The notes below the pieces were generated by a model that saw only the letters and a list, made by a program, of their open reading frames with translations, was not told the origin of the DNA and did not search any database. From positions 1 through 42,846 of the forward strand of contig JACQOR010000054.1 in NCBI GenBank assembly GCA_016202435.1: a DNA stretch of 42,846 nt, given 5' to 3'. The first letter of the stretch is position 1, and each line of letters begins with the position of its first letter. The DNA comes from Chloroflexota bacterium (GTDB taxonomy: Bacteria > Chloroflexota > UBA6077 > SHYK01). The position numbers and the translations under genes were made by a program. Of the stretch, positions 24,031 to 32,981 are shown piece after piece.

Positions 24031-26412
24031 CTAGGGCGCTTGGGCGCTCACCGGCGGAATTGTCGGTGAGGTAGTTGGGGTAGGCGTCGCGGCGGCGAGC
24101 GGAGTGGGCGTGCTTCGAGGGGCTCCGGCCCCGGAAAGTACGGTGGGCAGCAGTGTGGCGGGGGCCCGTTCCCAGGCTCTGGTCGCGCCGGTCCGGGTGG
24201 AGTATTCCGTCGGGGCGAAGGGGCCTTCACCCGAGCTGGCGGACTGGTCGAACCTCTGGAATATCACGTCCTGGTAAGGAGTGTCCTGGCCGGCCAGCTT
24301 GCCCGTCACTCGATCGATCGCGATGGCCTGACTCTGAGAGCGCGGCGTCCGCTCCTGGATGAACCAATCGGTTACCGTTCGCTCGCAGTCCTCGGTGGGC
24401 GGTCTTCCGTCGGCAGCGCAAACCGTGCCCCGGACGGCTCCAGCCGGAACCGGGAAGGCCTCGGGGGGCGTCCCTTCGAGCGCCCGTTCCATGAAAGTGT
24501 TCCAGATTCGACCGGCGCCTGACGAGCCGAGCACGAGCCGCATTGGTTGATTGTCGGCTCGCCCAACCCAGACGCCGGTCACGAGGCTCGGTGTGTACCC
24601 GACCGTCCACGAGTCGCGATAGTCGTCGGTGGATCCGGTTTTCGCCGCCGCCGGCCGGTTCCCAGAAAGCCGCAGGGGACTGTTCGCGCCAAAAGTCTCC
24701 AGCCTCGCGGTGTTGTCCGAGAGAATGTCCGTGACCAGGAACGTGAAGCGCGGGTCCGCTACGCGCTCGAGCGTGGTTTGGTGTTGGTCGATGGGACTGC
24801 CCTCGGCGTCGACCACTTTGCTGATCGCGAACGTCTGCGCTTTGACGCCGCCGTTCGCGAGGACGCCGTACGCGGATACCAGTTCGAGGAGGCGAACCTC
24901 GCCTCCCCCCAGTGTGAAGGCGAGCCCGTAGAGACTTGGATCGCGGAGGCTGGTCATTCCCATCTTCCTGGCCAGCGTCAGCGCTTCGGGTAGGCCGGCG
25001 TACTGGAGCACCTTCACGGCCGGAATGTTGAGAGAGTTGCCCAGCGCGCGTCGCAGCGTCACGGGACCGCGAAACCGATCATCGAAGTTCTTGGGCTGCC
25101 AAACTCGACCATTTGACTCGGCGAAGGCAATCGGCTCGTCCATAACGACAGTCGCCGGCGAGAAGCCTTTGATGAAGGCGGATAGGTAGACGATGGGCTT
25201 GATCGAGGAGCCGGGCTGGCGTTCTACCAGCGCGGCGTTGACCTGACCGTCGATGGACGTGTTGTAGAAGTCAGGGCTGCCGACGATTGCCAGGATCTCT
25301 CCGGTCCTCGGATCCAGGGCGACCAGCGCGGCGTTCGTCGCGCCCTGGGCCGAGAGATCGGCGATGTGCTGGCGGACGGCTGCTTCGGCGAGGTCCTGGA
25401 GGTCCGAGTCCAGCGTCGTGTGGACGGTCAGTCCGGACGAAAGCGCGACCCGGGGGCCGTATCGCTCCTGTAGCGATGACCGGATGTAGGTGCCCCAGTG
25501 CGGGTACAGCTGCGTGGCCACGCCGCGGTCGGGTGGAGTGAAATAGAGGGGCTCCGCCTTCGCCGCCTCCGCCTCGGCACGAGTGACGAAGCCGTTGCGT
25601 ACCATGACATCGAGCACGTTTTCCTGGCGTCGCTTTGTCAACTCGAAGTTCGTAAACGGGTCATAGCGCGAGGGCGCCTGCGGAAGTCCGGCGAGGAGCG
25701 CTGCCTCCGCGAGATTGACGTCCCGCGCGGATTTGTCGAAGTAGGTCCTGGCCGCGGTCTCGATTCCGTAGGAGAAGTTTCCGAAGTAGATCTCGTTGAG
25801 ATACATCTCGAGGATCTGGTGCTTGCTGTAGCTCCGCGATAGCTCCATGGAGAGCACAGCCTCCTTCAGCTTGCGCTCGACTGTCGTTGAATAGCGCTCT
25901 TCGTCGGTGAAAAGCACGTTGCGGATCAATTGCTGGGTGATCGTGCTGCCACCTTCCACGATCTCGCCGGCAACGATGTCCTGTAAAAGGGCCCGCAGGA
26001 TGCCGCGGGGATCAATTCCCGGGTTGTCGTAGAACGAGGCATCTTCCACCGCCACGAAGGCGTTGATTGCCTCCGGCGGCAGCTCGGCAAGCCGGACCAC
26101 GGTGCGTTTCCCCTGATCGGGGTCAAAGAGCTCGTAGATGAGCCGGCCGTTGCGGTCCAGGATGCGGGTGGTCTTGAAGATCGGGCGAGTATCTACGCCG
26201 CTGACGGATGGAAGATCTCGCGCGAACTGCTGGTACGCGGTGGCTGCCCGCACCGCGGCATAGGAGACGAGCAGGCCGAGCAGTGCCCCCATGAGGGCGA
26301 GGGCCACCAGCAGAACGGCAATGAGGCGGCCGCCAGAGGAGCGCCGGAGGCGGAGCGGGGGCGTCGGGCGGTGGCTCCCATGCCGCGCCCCAGGGGCATC
26401 AGGGGGGATCAT
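24031..26412 (-). CDS. Class A penicillin-binding protein (bifunctional, PBP1A-like)
   Basis: Polymerises glycan strands and cross-links peptides outside the membrane. From the ATG at 26412 the protein is about 793 residues. A membrane anchor (LIAVLLVALALMGALLGLLV) is followed by the GT51 domain, with the catalytic E123 in AVEDASFYDNPGID and GGSTITQQLIRN. The transpeptidase has the active SxxK at S402 (RQPGSSIKP), SLN in GNSLNIP and KTG in AAKTGSTDDYRDSW. The last 60 residues are Pro/Thr/Ser-rich. A TTG further upstream is possible. A TATAAT lies 9 nt before the ATG with no Shine-Dalgarno between, so the message could be leaderless. Confidence 0.94.
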   Translation of the reverse strand: MIPPDAPGARHGSHRPTPPLRLRRSSGGRLIAVLLVALALMGALLGLLVSYAAVRAATAYQQFARDLPSVSGVDTRPIFKTTRILDRNGRLIYELFDPDQGKRTVVRLAELPPEAINAFVAVEDASFYDNPGIDPRGILRALLQDIVAGEIVEGGSTITQQLIRNVLFTDEERYSTTVERKLKEAVLSMELSRSYSKHQILEMYLNEIYFGNFSYGIETAARTYFDKSARDVNLAEAALLAGLPQAPSRYDPFTNFELTKRRQENVLDVMVRNGFVTRAEAEAAKAEPLYFTPPDRGVATQLYPHWGTYIRSSLQERYGPRVALSSGLTVHTTLDSDLQDLAEAAVRQHIADLSAQGATNAALVALDPRTGEILAIVGSPDFYNTSIDGQVNAALVERQPGSSIKPIVYLSAFIKGFSPATVVMDEPIAFAESNGRVWQPKNFDDRFRGPVTLRRALGNSLNIPAVKVLQYAGLPEALTLARKMGMTSLRDPSLYGLAFTLGGGEVRLLELVSAYGVLANGGVKAQTFAISKVVDAEGSPIDQHQTTLERVADPRFTFLVTDILSDNTARLETFGANSPLRLSGNRPAAAKTGSTDDYRDSWTVGYTPSLVTGVWVGRADNQPMRLVLGSSGAGRIWNTFMERALEGTPPEAFPVPAGAVRGTVCAADGRPPTEDCERTVTDWFIQERTPRSQSQAIAIDRVTGKLAGQDTPYQDVIFQRFDQSASSGEGPFAPTEYSTRTGATRAWERAPATLLPTVLSGAGAPRSTPTPLAAATPTPTTSPTIPPVSAQAP

Positions 26413-26421
26413 GCTTGGGGA

Positions 26422-26427
26422 ATTATA
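26422..26427 (-). promoter_or_regulatory. Possible -10 element of the penicillin-binding protein gene
   Basis: A perfect TATAAT on the minus strand. It ends 9 nt before the ATG at 26412, so a start site would fall a few nucleotides before the codon and the transcript would be nearly leaderless. No good -35 is seen at 16-18 bp. Confidence 0.35.
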
Positions 26428-26486
26428 GGAGAGGCCCAAGAATTCGCATCTATACTTGTAAGAATGCTGGGTGAAAGGGGTTCAAC

Positions 26487-26756
26487 GTGCCGAAATTCCG
26501 GCGTCTTAGCCCCGACGAAATTGCCGCCATGCGTTCGTATCGACGTGGTACGGTCGACTTGACCGAATACAGCGTGTTCTTGCGCGACCTGGGGGTGGGA
26601 GAGGGCGGAGAAGTCGTTCTCGATGCGAATGAGATCAAACGGACGGTGAAGCGCCGTTTGACCCGCGCGGCACACTTGCTGGGCAAGGACGTGCGCTATC
26701 GGCGGACGGAAGGCAACGTGGTGCGGTTCGAGGTCCGTCCCGGCTCGAGCGACTAG
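26487..26756 (+). CDS. Small basic conserved-looking protein
   Basis: 89 residues, GTG start with AAGGGG upstream. Basic and helical, with FRRLSPDEIAAMRSYRRGT at the N-terminus. A segment on ESVFLRDLG-like sequence (YSVFLRDLGVGEGGEVVLD) is followed by KRTVKRRLTRAAHLLGKDVR and a short beta-like end. It resembles a family of short hypothetical proteins common in GC-rich genomes, with no function I can name. The basic KRRLTRAA helix might bind nucleic acid, but that is a guess. It is divergent from the penicillin-binding protein gene, and a TATACT at 26451-26456 could be its -10. Confidence 0.65.
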   Translation: MPKFRRLSPDEIAAMRSYRRGTVDLTEYSVFLRDLGVGEGGEVVLDANEIKRTVKRRLTRAAHLLGKDVRYRRTEGNVVRFEVRPGSSD

Positions 26757-26825
26757 TGCGTCGCTAGCGCCGCGTGACTGTGAGCCTCGACAGACTTCGG
26801 GACTGGCTTCAGCTAGCGGCTCGGA

Positions 26826-27584
26826 ATGAAGAGCTTGGCCGGCCCTGATATGCGGAGAGTCGCACTCATCACGGGGGGGGCGAGGGGCATTGGGCGCGGG
26901 ATTGCCCTCGATCTGGCCGGGCGTGGCTGGAGCGTAGCCTTTTGTTACCGAACCAGCCAGGAAGATGCCCAGGCGGTCCTCGCGGCCATTCGGCAGTGCC
27001 CAGACGCAGAGGGCTACGCGGTTCAGGCTGATGTCTCCGATCCCAGCGTCGCAAGCGCATTCGTTGCCGACGTGCTGGTGCGCTGGGGACACGTCGATGC
27101 CCTCGTGAACTGCGCGGGACCCTTCCACCGCGTGGGCGTGCTGGACGAGACGCCCGAGGGGTGGCGCGGGATGTTCGCCAACAACCTGGACCCGGTTTTT
27201 TATATGACTCAGGCCGTAGCGCCGGGAATGATCGAGCGCGGCCGGGGCCGGATTGTCAATTTCGGCATGGCCAATGCTGACAAGCTCGGCGCCCAGCCCG
27301 ACATCACGGCTCACTACATTGCGAAGGTAGGCGTTCTGATCCTGACGCGGACTCTGGCTCGGACGCTGGCGGTCCACGGGATTACGGTGAACGCCGTGTC
27401 GCCCGGATTCATCGATACGAATAGCCCACTCGCGCCTGAGCTCGAGTCGACGGCGAAACGCATTCCTGCTGGCTACGTTGGAGCGGTCGAAGATGTCGTG
27501 AGCACCGTACGTTTCTTGCTTTCGGATGAGGCCCGCTACATCAACGGTGCGAACATCGTGGTGAGTGGCGGGTGGGGCCTGTAG
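26826..27584 (+). CDS. Short-chain dehydrogenase/reductase, atypical catalytic Ser
   Basis: NAD(P)-dependent oxidoreductase of the FabG-like classical SDR group, 252 residues. The cofactor motif TGGARGIGRGIA is near the start, NCAG is in VNCAGPF, and YxxxK is present as HYIAKVG. The catalytic serine expected about 13 residues before the tyrosine is not found: that stretch is NFGMANADKLGAQPDITAHY. PGFIDT and VSGGWGL near the C-terminus are normal. The substrate is unknown. The ATG at 26826 is used here; 26850 is an alternative. It converges with the epimerase gene after 11 bp. Confidence 0.86.
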   Translation: MKSLAGPDMRRVALITGGARGIGRGIALDLAGRGWSVAFCYRTSQEDAQAVLAAIRQCPDAEGYAVQADVSDPSVASAFVADVLVRWGHVDALVNCAGPFHRVGVLDETPEGWRGMFANNLDPVFYMTQAVAPGMIERGRGRIVNFGMANADKLGAQPDITAHYIAKVGVLILTRTLARTLAVHGITVNAVSPGFIDTNSPLAPELESTAKRIPAGYVGAVEDVVSTVRFLLSDEARYINGANIVVSGGWGL

Positions 27585-27595
27585 ATGCTGGGGGT

Positions 27596-28159
27596 CTAAG
27601 AGATGTCTCGACTCTCGGGCTGGGGCACGAGATCCGGAAGTAGCTGCCGCAGACTGGGATTCTTGCGGTCGCGCTCGGAAAGCGTTGGGTTGGGTAACGG
27701 CCAGGGGATAGCCAGATCGGGGTCATTCCAGGCGACGGCTTGCATGTCTGAGCCGTCGTAGTACTTGGTGACGAGGTAGATGTAGTCGGCTTCGTCACTG
27801 ATGGCGCACCAGCCATGGGCCATTCGCCGGGGAATGAAGATCATGCACCGGTTCTCAGCGCCGAGGCGAAACGTTTCGACCTGTCGGAAGGTGGGGGATT
27901 CGGGCCGTATGTCCGCTACCGCGGTGAGGACTTCGCCGTGGGGCACGTAGATAAGCTTCTCCCAGTCCTCCGCGTGCAGGCCGCGCAGCACGCCCTGGTG
28001 CGAATGGGAGTGGTTGATCTGGACAAACTTCACGGGCTCACCGAGCGCCTTCTCCAGCTCATCCATGCGAGCTGTTTCGAGAAAAAAACCTCGCTGGTCG
28101 TTGTTGGGTTCATGCTCGATGACCCATAAACCGGCCAGGGAACCTCGGCGTACGGTCAC
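27596..28159 (-). CDS. RmlC-type dTDP-sugar 3,5-epimerase
   Basis: Cupin-fold epimerase of the dTDP-4-dehydrorhamnose 3,5-epimerase family, 187 residues. Visible signatures are DQRGFFLETARMDEL, FVQINHSHSHQGVLRGLH (with the catalytic His), PRRMAHGWCAISDEADY, and YYDGSDMQAVAWNDPDL, where Tyr is the expected acid. No rmlA, rmlB or rmlD is adjacent, so the sugar product is uncertain. The GTG at 28159 has AAGG about 8 nt upstream. It is divergent from ku with 131 bp between the starts. Confidence 0.85.
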   Translation of the reverse strand: MTVRRGSLAGLWVIEHEPNNDQRGFFLETARMDELEKALGEPVKFVQINHSHSHQGVLRGLHAEDWEKLIYVPHGEVLTAVADIRPESPTFRQVETFRLGAENRCMIFIPRRMAHGWCAISDEADYIYLVTKYYDGSDMQAVAWNDPDLAIPWPLPNPTLSERDRKNPSLRQLLPDLVPQPESRDIS

Positions 28160-28290
28160 AGAAGTAGCCTTGAAAGGATTCTCAGCGGCACGGGTGCGGT
28201 TGTGGGCGGGTGCTTGGGTGCCTCGCTATCATATCTATTTCCGCTCTGAACGCGGGAAGTTGGACAGGGGCATGCCTCGAGGGGGGTCAC

Positions 28291-29112
28291 ATGGCAGCAC
28301 GGCCGATTTGGAACGGCGCGATTAGTTTTGGGATGGTGGTAATTCCGGTCAAGCTCTTCACTGCGACGGAGAGCAAGGATATTTCCTTCCATCTCATCCA
28401 CGAGGAGTGCGGCAGCCGGATCCGACAAGTACGCTGGTGCTCGGCGGACGAGAAGGAAGTGGGCTTCGACGAGCTTGCTCGCGGGTACGAGTACGCCAAA
28501 GGGCAACATGTCCTCCTGACAGACGAGGACTTCGAGAAGCTTCCACTGTCGAGCAAGCACACTATCGAGCTATCCGCGTTCGTCGATGCGAAGCAGATCG
28601 ATCCGATCTACTACGAGAAGAGCTACTACCTTGAGCCCACTGAGATTGGTGTCAAACCCTACGCATTGCTGCTTCGTGCGCTCGAAGAAAAGGGCCTGAC
28701 CGCCGTCGCGAAGCTCGCCATCAGGAACAAAGAGCGCCTCTGCGCCCTCCGTCCTACCGGTGGAACGCTGATGCTGGAGACGCTCTACTACCCGGATGAA
28801 ATCCGCGGCGACCGCGGACAGTTCGCCGAGGTGAACGTGTCCGATGCCGAGCTCAACATGGCCTTGAGCCTGATCGATGCATATTCTGAGGACTTCGCGC
28901 CGGAGAAGTATCACGACGAGTATCGCGACGCTCTGATGGAGCTGATCGAAGCGAAGCTTCAGAACCGCGAGGTGGTCGAGGAGCCCCAGCCCGTGCCTTC
29001 GAAAGTCACCGACTTGATGGCGGCCCTGCGTGCGAGCGTGGAGGCGGCCCAGAAGGCCAGGGAGAAAGAGGTGGCGGAGGCGACGGGCGGGCGCCGACGC
29101 AAGGTGGGGTAG
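28291..29112 (+). CDS. ku: Bacterial Ku, double-strand break end-binding protein
   Basis: Homodimeric DNA-end ring of bacterial non-homologous end joining, 273 residues. The family N-terminus is ARPIWNGAISFGMVVIPVKL. FHLIHEECGSRIRQVRWCSA and AYALLL-like KPYALLLRALEEKGL are in place. The C-terminal tail is basic (EATGGRRRKVG), as is typical of the extension that recruits LigD and DNA. The ATG at 28291 has a GAGGGGGG Shine-Dalgarno. An upstream in-frame start exists but adds non-conserved residues. Ku is followed by ligD after a 444-bp repeat-rich gap. Confidence 0.96.
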   Translation: MAARPIWNGAISFGMVVIPVKLFTATESKDISFHLIHEECGSRIRQVRWCSADEKEVGFDELARGYEYAKGQHVLLTDEDFEKLPLSSKHTIELSAFVDAKQIDPIYYEKSYYLEPTEIGVKPYALLLRALEEKGLTAVAKLAIRNKERLCALRPTGGTLMLETLYYPDEIRGDRGQFAEVNVSDAELNMALSLIDAYSEDFAPEKYHDEYRDALMELIEAKLQNREVVEEPQPVPSKVTDLMAALRASVEAAQKAREKEVAEATGGRRRKVG

Positions 29113-29556
29113 TCTTGGCAAGGGTCAGTTGTTCCTCTCTCGTCGCAATTGGGCTTGCCTCAAAGTGCGTCGTTGCGCAATGGGGCATCCGCCTCTCCTG
29201 CCGGTGCCGGGGAGGGGTCGCGGCGACTGAGGGCCTTTCCTTGGCGGCATCCAGCTTGGTTGTTACGCACGAGGGGCCCTCTCCTAACCTCTCCCATTGC
29301 GATGGGCGAGGAACAAGCATGGGTGGCCCTGCGCCGTTAAGCATTTCTTGGGCAAAGCCCGCCGCAAGGGGAGAGGACTTGAGATCTGGGCGAGCGAGGC
29401 GCAGCCCTTGCGCGTCCTACCGCAGCGCACGCGTAGCTAGTACCTCATGACGCGAGGTTTGGCCAAGAGGCTCCGCCTTCGGCAAGGTAGCGCGGGGGAC
29501 AAGCCCCCGCGCTACCCCGCAGAGTTTGTGTCACAGAGCACTAGGAAACCGCCGGT
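29113..29556. other. Gene-free, repeat-rich gap between ku and ligD
   Basis: 444 bp with no convincing gene. Short open frames here give translations typical of non-coding repeat DNA. It holds CCTCTCC and GGGGAGAGG half-sites around 29280 and 29371, like common dispersed intergenic hairpins but with a longer insert between. A perfect 13-bp stem is at 29486-29516. The region suggests that ku and ligD are no longer one transcript. Confidence 0.55.
29486..29516. repeat. Perfect 13-bp palindromic hairpin upstream of ligD
   Basis: Arms 29486-29498 (GGTAGCGCGGGGG) and 29504-29516 pair perfectly around a 5-nt loop, 40 bp before ligD. The GC-rich form resembles dispersed intergenic palindromes in high-GC bacteria. 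It could also act as a terminator or barrier for upstream transcription, though no U-run follows. Confidence 0.65.
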
Positions 29557-32280
29557 ATGGCTCTAGAGAGGTACGCGAGGAAGCGGGATTTCGCGAAGAC
29601 TCCGGAGCCGTCGCCCTCAGTGGCGCCGCGCCCCGAGGCCGGTCCGCTCCGCTTCGTCATTCAGAAGCATGCCGCCCGGCGAATGCACTACGACCTTCGC
29701 CTGGAAGCAAATGGCGTCCTGAAATCGTGGGCTGTACCAAAAGGCCCGTCCCTCGATCCCGCCGAGAAGCGGCTCGCCGTCCAAGTGGAAGATCACCCGC
29801 TCGAGTACGGCACGTTCGAAGGTAGCATTCCCAGGGGCGAGTACGGCGCCGGTGAGGTCATCGTGTGGGACACGGGTACGTACGCGCCGGATGAGGGCCC
29901 CAGCGGGGCCGACCTGCAGGATCGGACCGGGGCCGAGTTGGCCGTGCTTCAGGGGATCGAGGACGGAAAGGTCTCGGTCACATTCTTTGGCCAGAAGCTG
30001 CGCGGTAGCTTCGCCCTGGTGAGAATCAAGGGAAAGAATCAGGACTGGCTGTTGATCAAGCACAGCGACGAGTTCGCGGACGCGGAGCGCGACGTGCTCC
30101 GGGACGATCGGTCCGTTCTGAGCGGGTCATCGGTGTCCGACGTGCGCTCCGGCAGGGCGCCCGAGGAAAAGGGCGCCAGGATCGAACCCCAGGACCTGGA
30201 CGGCGCTCGCAGCGCCCCATTCCCGGAGAGCGTGGCGCCAATGTTACCCACTCTTACCCAGCGTCCCTTCTCACACGCGCAATGGATCTTTGAACCGAAG
30301 CTGGATGGCATCCGCGTCATGGCCCGAGTACGTGAAGATTCGGTGCGCTTGTCCAGTCGGCTCGGCGCCGATGTCACATCGCGCTACCCCGCCGTGGTGC
30401 ACGAACTGCGGCGTCAGGAGCATGAACTGGTTCTCGACGGCGAAATCGTGGCGCTGGACACGGCCGGCCGGCCGTCATTCGAACTGCTCCAGGAACGAAT
30501 GCACCTTCTCCGACCAGCAGATATCAAGCGGGCCGACCAGACGATTCCGGTCGTCTACTACATCTTTGATCTGATCTACGCCGATGGCCACGACTTGCGT
30601 CGAAGCCCGCTATTGCAGCGCCGGCGCCTCCTGGCGCAAATCATCGCGACGTCGGATCGGGTCCGTCTCGTGGACTTCATTGAAGAAGAAGGCGAGACCG
30701 CCTACCAGGCGTTTCTCGATTACGGCCTCGAGGGCGCTATCGCCAAGGAGGCCGACAGCGCCTACGAACCCGGACGGCGTGCCCGCACCTGGCTCAAGGT
30801 GAAGGGGACGCTCAGCGAGGACTTCGTGGTGGTTGGATACACCGATGGCGAAGGCGCCCGCGCCTCAACCTTTGGAGCCCTGGCGCTCGGATCGTTTGGT
30901 CCTGGTGGCAAGCTTCTCTTCGTAAGCACTGTCGGAAGTGGCTTTGACGACCGCACGCTCCGTCAGGTGAAAGCTCGATTGGATGACCTGCACACAGATG
31001 CGCCGCCCGTGGACCAGGTTCCTGCTGGTTATGGAGTCATGCACTGGGTTCGGCCGGAGATGGTCGTGGAGGTCAAGTTCAATCAGCGTACCCAGGACGG
31101 CCGGCTGCGGGCTCCCGTCTTTCTCAGATTGCGGGAGGACAAGGCGCCGGCAGAGGCGGTGACGGCAGAAGTGGTTGAACCACCTACCGGCGTTGAGGGG
31201 GGGCTCGAAGCATCGCCGTCCACCGTGAGCGTGCTGCTGGAGCAGTTAGATTCGAAGGGGCAGGAGGCTGCACTCGAGGTGAACGGGCGCCGCATCCAGT
31301 GCACGCACCTGGACAAGGTCTTGTGGCCCGCGGGGGATGGTCACCCGGCAATTACGAAGCGTGACTTGCTGAAATATCTGGTTCGCGTCTCGGGTTACAT
31401 GCTGCCCCACCTCAAGGATCGACCCCTGACCCTGGTCCGTTGTCCGGACGGGATTAAGGGCGAGCGCTTCTATCAGAAGCACATAGAACTGGGTCTGCCG
31501 GAGTACGTCGAAACGGTGCGGCTTTTCTCGGAGCACAACGTCGGCGACGGCGATTACCTCCTCTGCAACAACCTGGCGACGCTCCTGTGGCTGGGTCAGA
31601 TGGCAGCGCTGGAGCTGCACCCCTGGTACTCGCGAGTGAGTCCAGAACCGGACGGATATCACCTGGGGACGGAGTTCGCCGGATCAGAGGCCGCGATCGA
31701 CAGCTCGCTGCTGAACTACCCGGACTTCGTCGTTTTTGATCTAGATCCGTATATCTATTCGGGTAGGGAGGCGAAGGGGGAAGAACCTGAGCTGAACCGG
31801 ACGGCGTATGAGAAGACCTGCGAGGTGGCCTTCTGGCTCAAAGAGATGTTGAGTCAACTGGGATTGACGCCGTTCGTGAAGACCTCAGGCCGCACGGGCC
31901 TGCACGTTTTCGTGCCGATCCTAAGGCAGCTCGACTATGACACCGGGCGATCTGCCTGCGAGACGATCGGGCGGTTCCTCCTCCGGAGCCACCCGAAAGA
32001 GATCACGATGGAATGGACGGTGCGCAAGCGCTCTGGAAAGGTCTTCTTCGACCACAATCAAAACGTGCGGGGCAAGACTCTGGCAGCGGCGTTCTCACCC
32101 CGGCTGTCCCCGGAAGGAGCCGTCTCAATGCCCGTGGCCTGGAATGAGATCACCCAGATCTATCCGCCTGAGTTCACGGTACTGACCGCGATCCAGCGGA
32201 TTGAGTCCCGCGGGGACCCCTGGGCCGGCATCCTGGACGCCAAGCATGACATTCGCGCGCTCATCGGGCTGGCGCAATAG
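29557..32280 (+). CDS. ligD: Multifunctional NHEJ DNA ligase LigD
   Basis: 907-residue end-joining enzyme with all three domains, in the order phosphoesterase, ligase, polymerase (Pseudomonas-type, unlike the mycobacterial order). Phosphoesterase residues H38, H44, D46 (KHAARRMHYDLRLE) and H80 (VEDHPLEY) are present. The ligase nucleotidyl-lysine K248 lies in EPKLDGIRVMA, followed by DGEIVALD and WLKVKGT. The polymerase starts near residue 560. It has RCPDGIKGERFYQKH, metal-binding D728/D730 in VFDLDPY, and KTSGRTGLHVFVPI. The ATG at 29557 is used. It ends 8 bp before the DUF72 gene. With Ku it makes a complete two-protein repair pathway. Confidence 0.96.
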   Translation: MALERYARKRDFAKTPEPSPSVAPRPEAGPLRFVIQKHAARRMHYDLRLEANGVLKSWAVPKGPSLDPAEKRLAVQVEDHPLEYGTFEGSIPRGEYGAGEVIVWDTGTYAPDEGPSGADLQDRTGAELAVLQGIEDGKVSVTFFGQKLRGSFALVRIKGKNQDWLLIKHSDEFADAERDVLRDDRSVLSGSSVSDVRSGRAPEEKGARIEPQDLDGARSAPFPESVAPMLPTLTQRPFSHAQWIFEPKLDGIRVMARVREDSVRLSSRLGADVTSRYPAVVHELRRQEHELVLDGEIVALDTAGRPSFELLQERMHLLRPADIKRADQTIPVVYYIFDLIYADGHDLRRSPLLQRRRLLAQIIATSDRVRLVDFIEEEGETAYQAFLDYGLEGAIAKEADSAYEPGRRARTWLKVKGTLSEDFVVVGYTDGEGARASTFGALALGSFGPGGKLLFVSTVGSGFDDRTLRQVKARLDDLHTDAPPVDQVPAGYGVMHWVRPEMVVEVKFNQRTQDGRLRAPVFLRLREDKAPAEAVTAEVVEPPTGVEGGLEASPSTVSVLLEQLDSKGQEAALEVNGRRIQCTHLDKVLWPAGDGHPAITKRDLLKYLVRVSGYMLPHLKDRPLTLVRCPDGIKGERFYQKHIELGLPEYVETVRLFSEHNVGDGDYLLCNNLATLLWLGQMAALELHPWYSRVSPEPDGYHLGTEFAGSEAAIDSSLLNYPDFVVFDLDPYIYSGREAKGEEPELNRTAYEKTCEVAFWLKEMLSQLGLTPFVKTSGRTGLHVFVPILRQLDYDTGRSACETIGRFLLRSHPKEITMEWTVRKRSGKVFFDHNQNVRGKTLAAAFSPRLSPEGAVSMPVAWNEITQIYPPEFTVLTAIQRIESRGDPWAGILDAKHDIRALIGLAQ

Positions 32281-32288
32281 CGCTCGGC

Positions 32289-32981
32289 ATGCAGATTTCC
32301 GTAGGAACGAGCGGATTCAGCTATCCCGAATGGAAGGGTACCTTCTATCCCGCCGACCTAGCCCCATCGGGGATGCTCCGCTACTACGGGGAGCGGTTTG
32401 ACACGTGCGAGATCAACAACACCTTCTACCGAATGCCGAAAAAAGACATGTTGGAGAAGTGGCCGGGTCAGGTGCCGGCTGGCTTCACGTTCGTCCTGAA
32501 AGCGTCGCGGCGGATCACCCACATCAAGCGTCTCAGAGACGTCGAAGAGGAGGTGGCCTACTTCTTTGACAACGCGGCGACGCTGGGTTCCCAGCTGGGG
32601 CCAGTTCTGTTCCAACTGCCGCCATTCTTGAAGAAGGATGTGGCCCGGCTCGCGACATTTCTGGATGCCGTTCCGAAAGGACGACAGTCCGCCATGGAGT
32701 TCCGTCACGAGTCGTGGTACTCAGCGGACGTCTACGACGTGCTCCGGGCCCACGATTCGGCCCTCTGTATTGCCGATACCGATGAGCAGACCGTTCCCTT
32801 TGTCGCCACAGCAGGGTGGGGCTATCTGCGGCTGAGGGGAACCGACTACCCTGCCGAGGAGCTCAAGGAGTGGTCAGCGAGGGTAGAGGCTCAGAACTGG
32901 ACCGCCGCCTATGTGTTCTTCAAGCACGAGGAGGCCGGTCGCGGCCCCGCGCTTGCCCAGGATTTCCTCTCCCTGCTGTAG
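32289..32981 (+). CDS. DUF72 (YecE-like) protein
   Basis: 230-residue TIM-barrel-like protein of the DUF72 family, whose activity is not settled. Signatures: VGTSGFSYPEWKGTFYP at the N-terminus, FDTCEINNTFYRMP, PAGFTFVLKASRRITH, LGPVLFQLPP, and MEFRHESWYS. It starts 8 bp after the ligD stop, so it very likely shares its transcript. DUF72 genes occur near ligD and ku in other genomes as I recall, which hints at a DNA-repair link. That is inference. Confidence 0.9.
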   Translation: MQISVGTSGFSYPEWKGTFYPADLAPSGMLRYYGERFDTCEINNTFYRMPKKDMLEKWPGQVPAGFTFVLKASRRITHIKRLRDVEEEVAYFFDNAATLGSQLGPVLFQLPPFLKKDVARLATFLDAVPKGRQSAMEFRHESWYSADVYDVLRAHDSALCIADTDEQTVPFVATAGWGYLRLRGTDYPAEELKEWSARVEAQNWTAAYVFFKHEEAGRGPALAQDFLSLL

